DNA of 64,000 bases from Madurella fahalii. Lineage: Eukaryota > Ascomycota > Sordariomycetes > Sordariales. The stretch lies in assembly GCA_029876055.1 (NCBI GenBank), contig CM056874.1:62001-126000 (forward strand). The letters run 5' to 3'. The position numbers and the translations under genes were made by a program. Numbering within the stretch: position 1 is the first letter of the stretch; each line of letters opens with the position of its first letter. The notes below the pieces were generated by a model. The model worked only from the letters and a program-made list of their open reading frames with translations. It did not search any database and was not told the DNA's origin. Shown piece by piece: positions 12,764 to 24,700 of this stretch.

Positions 12764-13659
12764 AAGCGGGATTGCTAGGTTGAGCACGAGGGTTATCCTT
12801 ATCTGATTAGGACTTAAGACTTTGGCCGATCTCTATAGGAAGCGACAATACCTTAAGGATGGGCTGCAGATAGTAGGTTTAGCTTAGCATGACAGACCAA
12901 GCTCCGAGCGCCCGTTCGGCATGCGGATAGCCTCTGATCTCCCGTTGCGGATGGCAAGACCAGGACGAATACGAGTATCGCCAGGTTGTTCACTCAGAGG
13001 TCATCAATGATTGAGGGTTACATAATGACAACCGGGTTGTTGTGAGCTGTTGGTTTGGGTCCACAGTTGGTGCGATATTGTATAAGCAACGGATGAGTGT
13101 TTCCGGATTGTGGTGTTCGGATTCCAACCTGAGGAGAAATCTGAAGGTTAGCTTTAGACTTGGTCTTCCTAGTAAGAAGTCCCCGAATACGGACCTGCGG
13201 TCTCCCACTTTTGGAGTAAAACCATGTGTGAACTCCCGGCTTCTACTGATTAAAGGCTTATCAGCGTGATATGTGGCACTGGTTCTTGTGATACCACTTG
13301 TCAACCCGCCACACTATGGCTACGGACGGCGGTTTTTCGTGGCCGGATAATTCACCACCTTACAGCAGACCCAGTGGCCAATAAAAAAGTTGGCGAAGAC
13401 ATCAAGCTGTTGAGGTGGCATCCGAGTGGGGAGTTCAAGACGGAGCGGTCTCGCCAAGTCTTGCAGCCCTAAACCTGCACGCCACACATCCTCTCGGAAG
13501 CCAGGGAAAGACCGATTACTACTATAGAGACCGCAGACGCGTTACCTCTATAACAGTTGGCTTGTTTCCAGTCAGTGCTTGAAAACCATATCGTTATTCA
13601 TCTTGCGCTCCCCGCAAGAGATGGACACAGCCGTCGAGCCTTACTGTTCCTCCTAAATC
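12764..13659. other. Intergenic gap (convergent genes)
   Basis: These 896 bp lie between the 3' ends of the LVIVD-type gene and the DUF1989 gene. Only short unsupported ORFs occur and no repeat or RNA gene was recognised. Confidence 0.5.
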
Positions 13660-14632
13660 TTAGTCTCTCAGCGTCTCCTCGCCTTCCATGACCACCATTC
13701 CATGTTTCCCCCGGTACTTTGAGGGCTCAGACGGCCGCCAGCCAGCTTGTTTCATAATCTCGCTATTCTTGAGACTGAATACTTCAACTCTGAGCGGGCG
13801 GCAACATTTGATCATCTCCTTCTCGCTGTCAGCGCCGAAGCCCCACAGCGATAAGTCACCTCCAGGACAGGTGCCTACCACGTTGTTAGATGCAACTATC
13901 CACTATGAAAGACCGTGCCGGGTACTAAGACTTACTTAGTGCCATCAACACATCTTGTTCCGCTAGAAACTCGATGTGGTCACCGCTCTTCGCTGGGCAT
14001 GGGTTCATGAAGTACCTCCCCTTATCGTCAAGCCCGGTGACCTGGAATAAGTTGATGACATCATGGACATCATACTCTGCCAACCCAAACGGCAACACTG
14101 CTCGTGTCAGATTTGAATGACAATGAAAATTGTACTCTCCTCCACTGAGGAGGGAATTGATATAAGGGTCACAGCGGGTCCCGAGCAGGTCGTGGACACG
14201 TCCTTGATGCTCGTCTTTGCCATACCAGGCGAGAGTGTCCGATATGATGGTCAGCATAGGCCGCATATATGGTAAGCACGACCATAATCGGTCGTAGGTT
14301 GACACGTGGGAGGCATGTAGCTGCCGAGTGCGAGATGCCCAGAAGTGTTCACGGGGGTTGTGCGCATTCCAGACGTTAAGGTCGCCCACCTGTGGGCCAT
14401 TTGGAGTGCTGATACGGACGATGCTTCCGGCGGGTGCTTCCCAGGCTCGTCCAGATCGAATTGGGAGCGTAAATTCGTCTATCAGAACGCGTGGCACTTG
14501 TTGAATGAACGAGTAGAGAGTCTCGTCGACAGTCAATGGGGATGCCGCCGTCGGTAGGTATGCTGGGACTGGGCTTGGTAGTGGCTTTCGCTCTCGCAAG
14601 CGATCAGCGGTGTTGTGCTCGGGTTTGGACAT
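13660..14632 (-). CDS. DUF1989 (urea carboxylase-associated-like) family protein
   Basis: This encodes a DUF1989-family protein, related to proteins encoded beside urea amidolyase/carboxylase genes in bacteria. The molecular activity is not established; a metal-binding role is generally assumed. Exons are 14632-13936 and 13874-13660 with a 61-nt intron (GTAAGT...GTAG), giving 303 aa. Conserved elements in order are GSIVRISTPNGPQVGDLNVWN, HVSTYDRLW, GTRCDPYIN, NFHCHSNL, DVINLFQVTGLDD, CPAKSGDHIEF and, just after the intron, TCPGGDLSLWG. The Cys and His residues in the RCDPY, HCH and TCPGG segments are candidate metal ligands. An upstream in-frame Met at 14683 would add 17 poorly conserved residues; the Met at 14632 is preferred. 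Confidence 0.86.
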
Positions 14633-14683
14633 GATGGCTAGAGACACAGCTTGGTGAACCATACAAGTGCATATGCAATTCAC

Positions 14684-15416
14684 AAGTGCGACCGTCCGAA
14701 CATTAATCGAAGTTGGGGGAAGCTCTCACAGAGTCAATGTATCGCAGCGACCCGCCCATTTTGCCCCATCACCAAGGAGCGACTGGATTGGCGAAACCCC
14801 GCACCTGTAGGCGGCTGGGCGCCCTGGACTAGTGTGATTCGGTGCCCCGCCTGGTTTGGGAGCCAGGTGGGAATGCGGACTGTGACCGACCTAGTTTCTG
14901 TGACACCCACCGGCGCATAAAAACCGCTTACCCACAGTCTCCGGAGGGTCCGGCACGGTTGTGATGATCCGCCTTGACTCCTTGTTCCCTGCGCGGCACA
15001 CGAAGACCAGATCTCAGTGCGACCGCGAATCCAACCTCGGCACGTCCCCGTCTCTGCGATGTATGTGGGATTAGGCGGAGTAGGTAGTTTTGCAATTATG
15101 TTCATTGAACACAGCAATTAGCAATATTTAGTGGTCCTCGGCCTTGTCCTTGTCGACAGCCCCGAGCCGAGACATGAATATAAACCTCCAACACTGTGGC
15201 CCTGTGGAGTATCCTAGAAGAGCGGCTCGCACGTTGTGATCGTGTCCGTCTTGATCGTGTCCGTTCTTCACGATACATTTTGGCTACGCTAGACAGGTCG
15301 TGCACGTAATTACGAGAGCAGGCGGAGGTCAATGGTGGGCAACTCCTTGCAAGCAGTGCCAGGGTGCTGAAGGTTTTCTTTGGTGATTCAACCGTGTTCT
15401 AGTTGCCCGGCGCCGC
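14684..15416. other. Intergenic gap upstream of DUF1989 gene
   Basis: About 730 bp with short ORFs only. It contains the presumed promoter of the DUF1989 gene at its left end. No repeat or RNA gene was recognised. Confidence 0.45.
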
Positions 15417-15755
15417 TCACTTCTGGGCACGCTGCTGGTCGCCCCAGAAAGTCCTATATGAGTTATGCTTCCTCAGAAACACGTCGTAGTACATCTGGGA
15501 GATGATCTCAATGTTGTCGTGCTCGGCGGCATCGTAGCATAAAGCCGTTGTCTTTGTTCTGGACGGTCCTGCTGTACTTTCAAAGAATTGGTTGTGTGGA
15601 AGAAGAACACGGCCTCGGTTTCAAACTCAGCCGCCAACCCTCGACCGTATAGACAGTAAACAGTGGACAGCGAACCACCACCACTTTTGTTTGTGTTGAA
15701 GGGCTTAATGGTGTAAATGGTGATCCGCTCCCGAGGGACTTTTAGGCCGTACCGG
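15417..15755 (-). pseudogene. Unidentified gene remnant, C-terminal part, frameshifted
   Basis: Reading the minus strand from about 15755, an open frame encodes a protein-like segment containing PRERITIYTIKPFNTNKSGG and then AAEFETEAVFFFHTTNS. Near 15540 the sense moves to another frame that continues EHDNIEIISQMYYDVF and ends GDQQRAQK before a TGA at 15419-15417. Both halves have strong amino-acid character and together suggest the C-terminus of one conserved protein broken by an indel. No start or upstream exons were found; the sequence 5' of it is AT-rich. The family was not recognised. It could also be an exon of a gene whose other exons were missed, with the shift hidden by an intron. 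Confidence 0.45.
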
Positions 15756-16127
15756 CGATTACATTGTTTTATATATGATCATGAGGGTTAGTCGATAAAA
15801 TACACTAGTACTTCAAGAGTCACCTTTACCGTCCAGTAATCTAACCTTACCATAGTGTAGATACTTACCTCAACAGAAATCCTAAAGCCCAACAGCGAAC
15901 CACCCAGGTCTGTGACGCCAGGCTTAACAACTGCATCTGTATCTGTTGATGCAAGTTTGGACCACCGCTGCGAAGGGACAGGCATGCAGAGATTAGCCGA
16001 ACCCCGACCGTCTATGGACGGTATAGCCGCCAAGCGAAAATCCGACCATCCGAACTGTGGGGAACACGCTCTGCTCCAACCATTACCGCACGGTTGGGAT
16101 GCGGAAACTCGTTTGAGGCGGGTAACA
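15756..16127. other. Intergenic / promoter region of the alpha/beta hydrolase
   Basis: About 370 bp upstream of the esterase start. An ORF extends upstream of the chosen Met (to 15912) without family similarity and is treated as 5' leader. Confidence 0.4.
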
Positions 16128-17436
16128 ATGAACAGTTTTGAGTCCGATATCATGGGTGGTCATGTCGCCCCTACCATCTCAAATGCCGGATCGGGCTCTC
16201 AATCGTCAGTCGACAACCCGACGGCTCCGGCCGGGCTCGTCACGGGTATCGAAGGGCTTATCGAAGACCACATCCTCCCCAAATTAGACCCAGAATTCGT
16301 TCAGTATTTTTCCAAGCATCTCGCACCCATTCGAGAGCACGACATTTCGATCGAGCAGGTGCGCGCGCACCCAGAAGCCTACCAAACACCTTGCGCGTTA
16401 GACACGTCCGGTTATCCGAGAGTTCACAACAGTAGCTTCATCTCTCAGGACGATGCATGCATTCCTGTGCGAGTCTATTACCCGGATCCGGTGAAGCATG
16501 GTCCTGGCCAGTACCCCGCACATCTAAACTTCCACGGCGAGTCCTCCTCTGTTTGCGCCGGGCCGGGACCTAGTTTTCATTCGGACTAACTTTAACTCAA
16601 GGCGGTGGCTTCGTTCTCGGTAACTTGGATAGTGAGAGCGCGTTATGCCTTAATATGCGCGAGGCTGGGGTGGTGGTGGTCGATGTCGGGTATCGTCTCT
16701 GTCCAGGTACTTGGAGCCGACATCCCATCAAGTGGCATCCAGCCCGCTGACAGAATTTGGAAGAAACGGTCTGGGGCAAATGTATCGAGGACGCATGGGA
16801 TGCACTCAACTGGGTGAGGAAGTCCCGCCCAAGTGAATACGATGTTGTGATCTGATCGCTTGGTAGGTTCGACAATCTGCCTCCGACCTCCTCATCGATA
16901 CTGGATCCATCTCGATCGGTGGCATATCAGCTGGAGGACACATCTCTCTCGTACTGCAACATCGGGCTCGCGACGCTGGCATCCCCTTGAAGCTATGTAT
17001 GGCGTCGGTTTCACCGGCGACCGATGCGCTGGCATACAGGTTTTATACTGAGTCCCCATTTCCCTCTTTCCACGAATTCTATCGTGGACCTGTCCTACCA
17101 TGGAAGCGTATCAAGTACTTCGGCAATTTGTGTATGCCACAGGACAAGCTGCACGAGCTCCGACAACAGTGGCCGGACTGGTGGTTTGCCCCTCTTCGTG
17201 CGCGCAACTGGGATGGCCTTTGCGACACGCTCATTCGGACCGCCGAGGTGGATCCGCTGCGAGATGAGGGTGAGGCCTATGCGACGAAGCTTATCGCTGG
17301 CGGGAACAAAGTCACCATCAAGAGGTACCTAGGCTGCCCACATACCTTCATGTACCTCGACTGCATGATGAAGAAGCACCAGTATGATGAGGATACGGTT
17401 GCTGCGCTACGTGCCGCTCATGCACCGGGTTCCTAA
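16128..17436 (+). CDS. Alpha/beta hydrolase fold-3 carboxylesterase (HSL family), complete, with a GC-AG intron
   Basis: This is a serine esterase/lipase of the hormone-sensitive-lipase type, cytosolic by lack of a signal. Four exons, 16128-16536, 16602-16706, 16764-16813 and 16867-17436, give 377 aa with exact phases. Intron 1 needs a GC donor (G|GCGAGT...CTCAAG); introns 2 and 3 are GT-AG. The splice rebuilds the oxyanion-hole HGGG at residues 136-139, which the GC-AG intron interrupts. The nucleophile is Ser209 in GGISAGGH; Asp317 (EVDPLRDEG) and His347 (GCPHTF) complete the triad. YRLCP before intron 2 and WGKCIEDAWDALNW after it are also typical. Without splicing the gene would look broken, so simple ORF calling would miss it. 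The substrate is unknown; ester or lactone hydrolysis is expected. Confidence 0.87.
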
Positions 17437-18397
17437 GTACCAGGACTACTTACCAAGCATCTCATGGGGCGATAGGGCAATGGTGACGTATTGATTAGCA
17501 ATCATAAATTGAGTAGTTATTCTCGACAACAACTTAGTGAACGATAACCGCATCCTCCTGAGTAACAATGAACTAGGTAATCACCATAGAAGCTAGCTGG
17601 GATAGGCGCAATGAGTAGCGTGGAACATTTGCACCACTCCTAGGCCCAATGTTTTAACTCTGTTATAGGAATTGAAAACTCGCCGTTTCCTAATTAATTG
17701 TAAGCTTTATAGCATAGTTAGCTTACAGGATGGTAATATGATAACGCCCAACCGGACGCGATGTTTACCTTACGAGTTATATGTTTCCTGTCGGGCAACA
17801 GGGTGATATCCTTTTAAGTTGGTGTTGCTAGCGCTAAACGACATGGGTATTGATGAGCGGTGCCTCTCTTTGCGAAGTAATTAGTCGTGTGACACTTTGA
17901 AGAGTGGTATAGGCCGGCCTACGTCCCCATAGTTAATGGGAAGAGGCGTGTTCAATTCTCGGTGTGCTTCAGGGTCCGACTCAGGTAGAGATGTTTTAGG
18001 TTTAGCTATTACCGAGTACCTAATACATCAGTATTTCTAATCAAAGGGTCCCTCCATGATGTTTTATTGTCTGTTGCGACTTGTCAGTGATCAGACACGT
18101 GGATGTATTAGGGGCTAGCGCTCGAATGACACATCAGCGTCTAAACAATTCGCGTTGGTCGTCTTCCAGGCGCAGGAACCGCCGGCAATGCTCAACTAGT
18201 TATACTAGTAGTTCCCGCGGAGATGCGCGGCCGAGTCTACGCGCTCAACCCCCCCCCGGGGGGCCCCGGTTGTTTTTCCCCCGGGAGATCACTTTAGAAT
18301 GGGACATAGTGCCAATAGTTCTTTGTCTAATTATCTTAGATTGGAGGAACCATCTACTGTACGACCATTGGTTGGTTTATGCTGGACTTGAAGCCAT
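17437..18397. other. AT-rich intergenic region with a GC-rich near-palindrome
   Basis: About 960 bp between the esterase and the SnoaL-like gene, largely AT-rich with many stops in all frames. The notable element is a C/G-run near-palindrome at 18249-18271, annotated separately. Confidence 0.5.
18249..18271. repeat. C-run/G-run near-palindrome
   Basis: A block of nine C followed by six G, then CCCC and GG, bounded by AA and TT, forms a nearly self-complementary GC-only element inside AT-rich DNA. A second C-run/GGG block lies about 7 bp downstream (around 18278-18285). It could form a hairpin, be a slippage product, or mark an assembly error. Confidence 0.5.
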
Positions 18398-19040
18398 TCA
18401 ACGTATCATAGAAACCATTCTGTTAGGAGGTAGGGTACCTCTCTCCTTGGTCCCACTATTCCCATGGTAAGCATCCTATCTTACATCGAGTCGGGGTAGC
18501 GATGTTAGAATCAGCCGGGGCACCTACGTGTTCTGCAATGCATCCAGCTTCCCATCGAAACCGGTCGACAACCTCCCCGAGGCCAGCTGCCCTGTAATTT
18601 ACCCAAGACATATCGCCCTTGATTGTGGAACGAAGGTATGTGTGGGAAATTCCCTGCCAGATAGGGCCCAGAATGCTCCACGCGGAATCAGCGCCGTTGC
18701 GAGCCATTGGATTGTGATTCTTCGTATACAAAACTTTAGTTAATTCTCTATTAAACGGTATGGAAGTGGGACGCACGATGTAATCGGCAGCGATATACTC
18801 GAATGCTTTGCTAATGTTCTTGGAGCTCCCGACAAAGGCCTCGACGAAGGCTTCAAACCGAGTTTCGGTTTCCTCTTGTGTAGGGGGCGGATCCATTCTC
18901 ACACACGGAGGAGGAGCTCTCATCTGCCTTGTGTAGAGGAGGCTGCTGGGTACACTAGCAATGGCCGCATTGGTGGTCGGAATTGCGACCGCTGCAAGCG
19001 GGGCGGCAATGAGTGTTACGGCACAAGTTAGGAGGCGCAT
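18398..19040 (-). CDS. Secreted SnoaL-like (NTF2-fold) protein
   Basis: This is a small secreted protein with a SnoaL-like/NTF2 fold. Its start at 19040 gives a clear signal peptide (MRLLTCAVTLIAAPLAAVA). Family signatures are EYIAADYI followed by NHNP, DSAWSILGPIW, and DRFRWEAGCIAEH. The first two are separated by a 57-nt intron at 18776-18720 (GTGCGT...ACGAAG, branch TTAAC/CTAA) that has no stop and a length divisible by three, so it reads through unspliced. A second possible intron (GTAGGT...GATAG) after CIAEH gives a stop at 18398; without it the frame ends at 18456 with a C-terminus unlike the family. The catalytic role is unknown; SnoaL relatives act as cyclases, hydrolases or dehydratases. 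The 3' end is the least certain part. Confidence 0.62.
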
Positions 19041-19745
19041 TGTCGAATACCACAGGAAGCCGAGTTGCAATGAGATGTGCAGAGCAAAGGAGATTCCTAC
19101 TCCGAGCACTTGGAATAGTTACCTATATATCTGAGACTGTAAGTGGGGAAGCATTGCTGGATATCTTGGCCAATTTAGATGGGTATTACCCGTGGCATTT
19201 TCCCAGGCCAGGGTTACTAGTAAGTGTTGACGGAGAAAATTACGCCAAACGATCCAAGACCCTTCGTCATATTGCGAGCACTGACCAACGTGCACTAGCC
19301 AAGTACTACTAGGGCCTGCGGACAGGTTCCGTGGCTCGGCGCTTGACCGTTGCCCGTGGGCATAGACCCTGTCACATTAAAAAGGTTCCTCCGCTAAAAA
19401 CTGTAAACAACGCTACCCTCGGGTCAATGGGATCGGCTATGGAACGTACGCGGGGCGGACTAGAAACAAGGAACACAGCAAAGAACAAGGAAAACAAGAA
19501 GTGGGATACAGCAACAGATCTGCTTTCAGTGTTCGACAAGTGAAACATAAGATCCTAGAACGTCAAGGACACGGCGGAAAGTAAATGGTATTGAGGACCT
19601 GAACCGCCCAACGAACACATGGCTACAATTACGACCGCATCCCAACACCCGTCTCCCAATACAGGCCTCCAGCAACTAGCAACGACAATTTCCCAAAACT
19701 CTCCAAGATACCTCCCATCTCTAGGGGCGCAAGCACCAAGGAGAG
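19041..19745. other. Intergenic gap
   Basis: About 700 bp between the SnoaL-like start and the transporter 3' end. The short ORFs in it lack any motif. Confidence 0.45.
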
Positions 19746-21746
19746 CTAGACCACGTTCTCCTTGAGCTCGGTCGTGCCCCCCTTCTGATCGAGGCTGCGC
19801 TTCTCGTATCCATCGTGATGCACGACCTTCTCGACCGCCGCGACGGCCTCGTCTGCCAGCCGCTTGTCCTCGAACACTGGAGTGTGTTAGCAATGACCCG
19901 GACAGTTGCGTAAAATGCGCGGCGGATCAAAGTTCCACTTACTGAAAGCGAGCTCTTCCAGTGTGCGGCCAAAAGTCTCGGGGAACATGAAGTACACAAA
20001 GCAGACCTCGTAGGCAAGCCAGCAGCAGTACGAAATGAGGTACTTCCAGCCGACACCGTTGAGGCCGATGGGATTGACGAAAGTGGTGAAGAAGCCGGCC
20101 AGACGACCAAACAGCTGGAAGAAGGCGATGCCGCGCGACCGCTCGGCATAAGGCCAGACTTCAACCATGTAGGCTAAGGGTTTAATACATCAGCATAACT
20201 ATCACTCTAGGCCAGCGGCTCGGCAGGGAGAACTCACTGTAAGTCAGGGCATTGTAGCCCATGTTGTAGCAGGGCGAGTAAGCATAAATGAAGAAAAGCA
20301 CGGCGATGTTTGCTGCTTGGTTGGGGGTTCCCGCATCTTCAGCCGTCTGAGCGCGCTCCATCGAGACGGTCCAGGCGATGTAGCAGCAGAGCAAGCTAGT
20401 AGTGCACGCGAGGTACATCACACGGCGGCGAATCCTGGTTACCAGCAGAGAGACGGTAACACCGCAGAACAAACTCCAGCAAGCGATCGATACATTGATC
20501 TTCTGGATGTAAGTAGAGTCCTCATAGCCAATCATTCTGAGGAGATCGCCGAGATAATAACTATTGGTAGGTAGATATTGGTAAGTATCGAGAGACAACA
20601 TGGAGGACCGGGGTTGGTTTGCTTACGAGATGAGGGTGTTTCCGGACCACTGCGTGAACAGGCCCAGCATAGTAGTAATTAGGAGACGACGCCGCATGCC
20701 GGAGGTCTTGAAGAGGTCAACCCACGACTTCTTGGACGCCTCTAGCTCGAGCCGGATGGTTGTTTGCATTTGAGCAAACTCGGCGGCAACAAACTCCAGG
20801 CCGCGGTCACCTTCTCCATGGTATTTGGTCAGAATGTCTTGGGCTTCCTGAGCGCGGTCCTTAGTGATCAGCCAGCGGGGGCTCTCGGGCAGGAAACTTT
20901 GAGCAAGTTAGCTGATGTTGGATTAAACTCGAAAGGTCCGCGGAGAAGAGACGCACAAGACAAAGCAAATCTGCAGCAAGGACGGGCAGATTTGGAGGAG
21001 TGATGGGATCCTCCAAGCCCAGTTGTCCCCGATGTTGTTCGTACCGAAGCAGATGGCGGCCGCGATGATCTGACCCACAAAGTACGCCACGTTGAAGAGC
21101 GATGTCATGATGGGACGTTCTTTCGGATAAGCAAGCTCACCGATCAAGGACGATCCGGAGACGATGCAAGTGGGGATTCCAAAGCCGAGAATCATGCGGG
21201 CAATAATGTACATGGCGACTGTATTTCTATAGTCAGCGCCAGAAAGTAGGCTGGGGGGAGGGGGAATCACTGGGCGGTGCTACTTACCGTGTGTCGAAAA
21301 GCCCTGGATAAGAGCGCCAATCACCATGATAACAGACCCGCCAAAGATGGACCATCGGCGACCGAACCGGTCGTTGACGATGGGAATAAGGGGGAGCGAC
21401 AGGATAGCACCCAGCGAGTAGGCAGCGGCAATGATGCCCTTGAGCGAGCCCTGGGGATCATTGAAAACTGATCCAGTCAGAACAAGTACTCATTGGAAGC
21501 CGCGGTGCGTAGCAAAGGCGGATCCTACTTACACTCGATCCACGACGGGACAATTTGGAGAGCGTTAATCATTTGGCTGTCGAAGCCGGACGTCAACTCG
21601 ATGCCCATACATGTCGGGAAGAGCATCAAGTAGAGGTACAACAAGTTCGGCTTCTGAAAGAACCACTTCTTGTCCTCATTGGCAAGCCGGGTGACGATGG
21701 GGTCGGACTTGCCGACTTCGGCAGTCGTGGCAGCGGCAATCGCCAT
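19746..21746 (-). CDS. MFS sugar transporter (hexose/lactose permease-like)
   Basis: This is a 12-TM major facilitator sugar transporter of the plasma membrane. Seven exons, 21746-21533, 21467-21288, 21218-20957, 20896-20627, 20560-20238, 20173-19943 and 19876-19746, give 536 aa with all phases matching. Signatures are NDRFGRRWSIFG after TM2, the NNIGDNWAWRIP loop, LPESPRWL before the central loop, TMLGLFTQWSGN at TM7, EVWPYAERSRGIA, and PETFGRTLEELAF after TM12. The short C-tail is charged. The start is set at the Met giving MAIAAATTAEVG; an in-frame extension to 21839 is unlike the family. The substrate is a mono- or disaccharide (inference). The 4.3-kb upstream region is gene-free and includes a GC-rich first kilobase that may be promoter. 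Confidence 0.93.
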
Positions 21747-24700
21747 GGTGCCTTCTTCTCTATTGTCGTCGCGGGAATTGCAGTTCCAATGGACTGAAGT
21801 GACGACGTGGGAAGCCGCAGACGAGGACGAGCAACGCAAGAGGGAACGCGCCTGTGGTGTCGAGGGGCAGCTCGCGGCGTTTTAATCCGCCCGCGTCCAC
21901 GGGTCCAATATAGGGTGCAGAGGCGACCCGCGACCCTGGGATGCTTGACATTTCCCCCGTTCCAGGAAAAGCACATTGGTGTCCAATACACCCTTCGCAC
22001 CAGCGTTGTGTTGCCCCGTGACAGCGACTAGCCGCATCTCGTCAAGGACGGCCCGGCGTGGTCCGCAAGGATTCAGCCCGTGGAGAGGGGATAGGCAACA
22101 TCCATAATCCATCCCGTCCCCGAGCATCCCCCAGCCGTGTTTGCTGAATAGGGCAGGAGTTGGGTGAGCAACGCTCTCCTGCCCTGCTCCGTCTTTGGGC
22201 GGACGCCCCTGGTGGAGAGCACCAAATGCCTCCACTCGGGGCCGAATGCAAGCACAATGGTGTTACCCCATTCCCAAGATGGCCAACCGCGGGGTTGAGG
22301 CTTATTGACCGACACAGGGGGGCGGGCGAAGTTGGCAGGTACCGAAGCTTGGCGGATGCGGGGCCGTTTGTCGAAGCTTGGCCTTCAAGCCACCGGATTG
22401 GAGGGGACCGCAGGCCGACAGACCGTCTCCGCCGGATAAATGCGACGCTTCGAATACCAAGCCGGTAACTTCGCGATCCTATCCCGCTAGCGCCCAACGA
22501 GCGTGCCGCTCCATCCAGGCTGCCAAGCCTGGATGCTGTTCCTCCATCCCATTGCCCATCGGCATTTTTTCCGAGTGCGAGCTCGTGTGTACCCCAGGCA
22601 GACCAGACAGTAATCGGCCCGCCCAAAGACCCGTGGTAGGTGTGGGCCAAAGACCACATGGCGCCAAGGACTCAAGGCCGACGCGAGCAAGCCATTACAA
22701 TGGGGATGGGTAGGCGTTTTTGCTTCTTTTTCAACCATCGCCCCATTGACCCGGCGATATTAGTGCATGCCGCATCCTCCGCATATAGTGCAAACATCTC
22801 GGCTGCGGCGCACTGGGGGCACGGCGTCGCCCGCAATCAAGAAACCCTGGCTGGACCATCATCTGCTGGATGTGCCTGGGCGTTCGTCAAGTAGACAATT
22901 TACACGCAAAGCGCCAAGGTTAAGAACAATTCACCCAGGACATCGTTGGTTCCGACTTCCGAGGTGGCGAGTCCGGCAGCTGCTCACCTTGTCGAGTATT
23001 CGCCGAATGTTGCCGAGCTGGGGATCGAAGTTGTGCAAGGAACTTTCACGCTGAAGGAGGGAGGGAACGGCAGGCTGAAAATGCCGGGAAGAGATGTAAT
23101 TAGACTTTGGGGTTAACACCGACCCCATCTCAACAGCGAAAACCTTCCATCGACCACTCAGCGGCAGCTACGGTTAACCGCCCATGTGTAGGAACCTGAA
23201 AATTACAGAATTAGGTACTCGTACTTACAAACACCTGCAGAAAATCATGATTTTCTGGCTTACCCAACCGAAGCCAAGACCTGCCCCGCTGTTTCAAAAA
23301 GAGCTGTTGTGCCAAGTTTGCGCCTCCAAAGCTCGGCGCCAAGGGCTGTGATTTAGGCATTTTATGTAACAGTGTAAGCTACTCAATGTGTGGTGCTGTC
23401 GCTGAAGTGCCCATTGCGTGTTGAAGTTAGCCTTACAAGCAGCCGCCAGATCTGGAAGTTGATCCTGACAGATTCTTAGTACACCGTGTCTCTTAATTAT
23501 TTAGCGGTTCCTTGCCCCTGGGAGTTGCAGTTCCTTTCCCTCCTCAACGGGTAAACGCGGGGGACTAGGTTAAAAAAAAATAAGGTAATTAAGGTACCGA
23601 ACCCAATCGGCATTAATTAGTGTAAACAAGAAAACCATGCAAGGACCGAACCAACTCATTCCTGGGCGAAGATCACCTAGGTAAGGTAGGTACTCATGTC
23701 CCGCTCCACTTTTTCCGTTCAGCCATCAAGACATTACTCCACGAGTAGCTTTGGCTGGCCCGGTCTCTAGTTACTTACAGTTACAGCTTAGCAGGGCTCA
23801 AATATCCTTCACCGTTGAACAGCCAAACTCCTCCCAGCCCTGAAGATTGACTTTGCCTTTGATAACACCCATGCCACTGGCAACCAGGCTTTGGACGATC
23901 ACGTTGGTGAGGCGGACCAGTGCCTGTGGAAGTGAGGATGCCGATCGGATAAATAAGCTACCTGTGCCAGGCCGTTAGCATGCAGTCATTGAACATACGG
24001 AATCAACATCCTACCTACTTAGTGATGTCAACCTTGCTGCTAATGGGGATTGGAACATGATTAGCTTTGTCCTGCTCCTAGTTAAATATTATATCCTACA
24101 ATCTGCATTGCCTTCGTACATGTCTTGAATTTCAGGTTGCATGCTGTGACCCACTCCGCCAGCCAACAGGCTCTGTCGCTAACCCGAAGTCAGCATGAAC
24201 ACGCCCAGTTGAATCCCTACGGAATGTTACGTACCTCCATTACCGTATCTGGCAGGTTTTAAATAGTATGTTGCAGCGAGGCGGCCTAGGAGACGTGCCA
24301 CTACATCAAGAGGGTCATTCTGGGCTAACTTCATTAATAGGATGTTGAACGTCGAGGCGAAGTATCAGATATACATAATCCCAGGTCCTGCACCAGAGGC
24401 TATCCATGGTAATCCCATCTCTAGTATCCTTGAAATCAAAGACAAAGTTCCCAATCTGCCAGAAGAATGGTTTCTTTTGAAGAGTAGTATATTTGAAAAT
24501 GCCCCGGACTTTGTGTGATGTTGCGACGTACCATCATCCCTAAGCCCATCACCCCACCTACCGGAAGTTCCTGATAAAGTTGCGCTAACTATGTAAGTAG
24601 AAGCCTTACAGTGAAGACCACGAAAGATTTGGGGATTCTAGCGGCGCTAGGGTGTAGGTCAGTGATCCAAGGACTACCGGACCGCTCCTTTCTTAAGTGC

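Noticed and set aside
12990..13472. Short ORFs between the LVIVD-type and DUF1989 genes
   Set aside because: Both strands open, no motif, located between two 3' ends.
22042..22659. 205-codon minus-strand ORF upstream of the transporter
   Set aside because: Several overlapping open frames in GC-rich DNA, no motif, and unlikely composition (many Gly, Arg, Ser, Trp).
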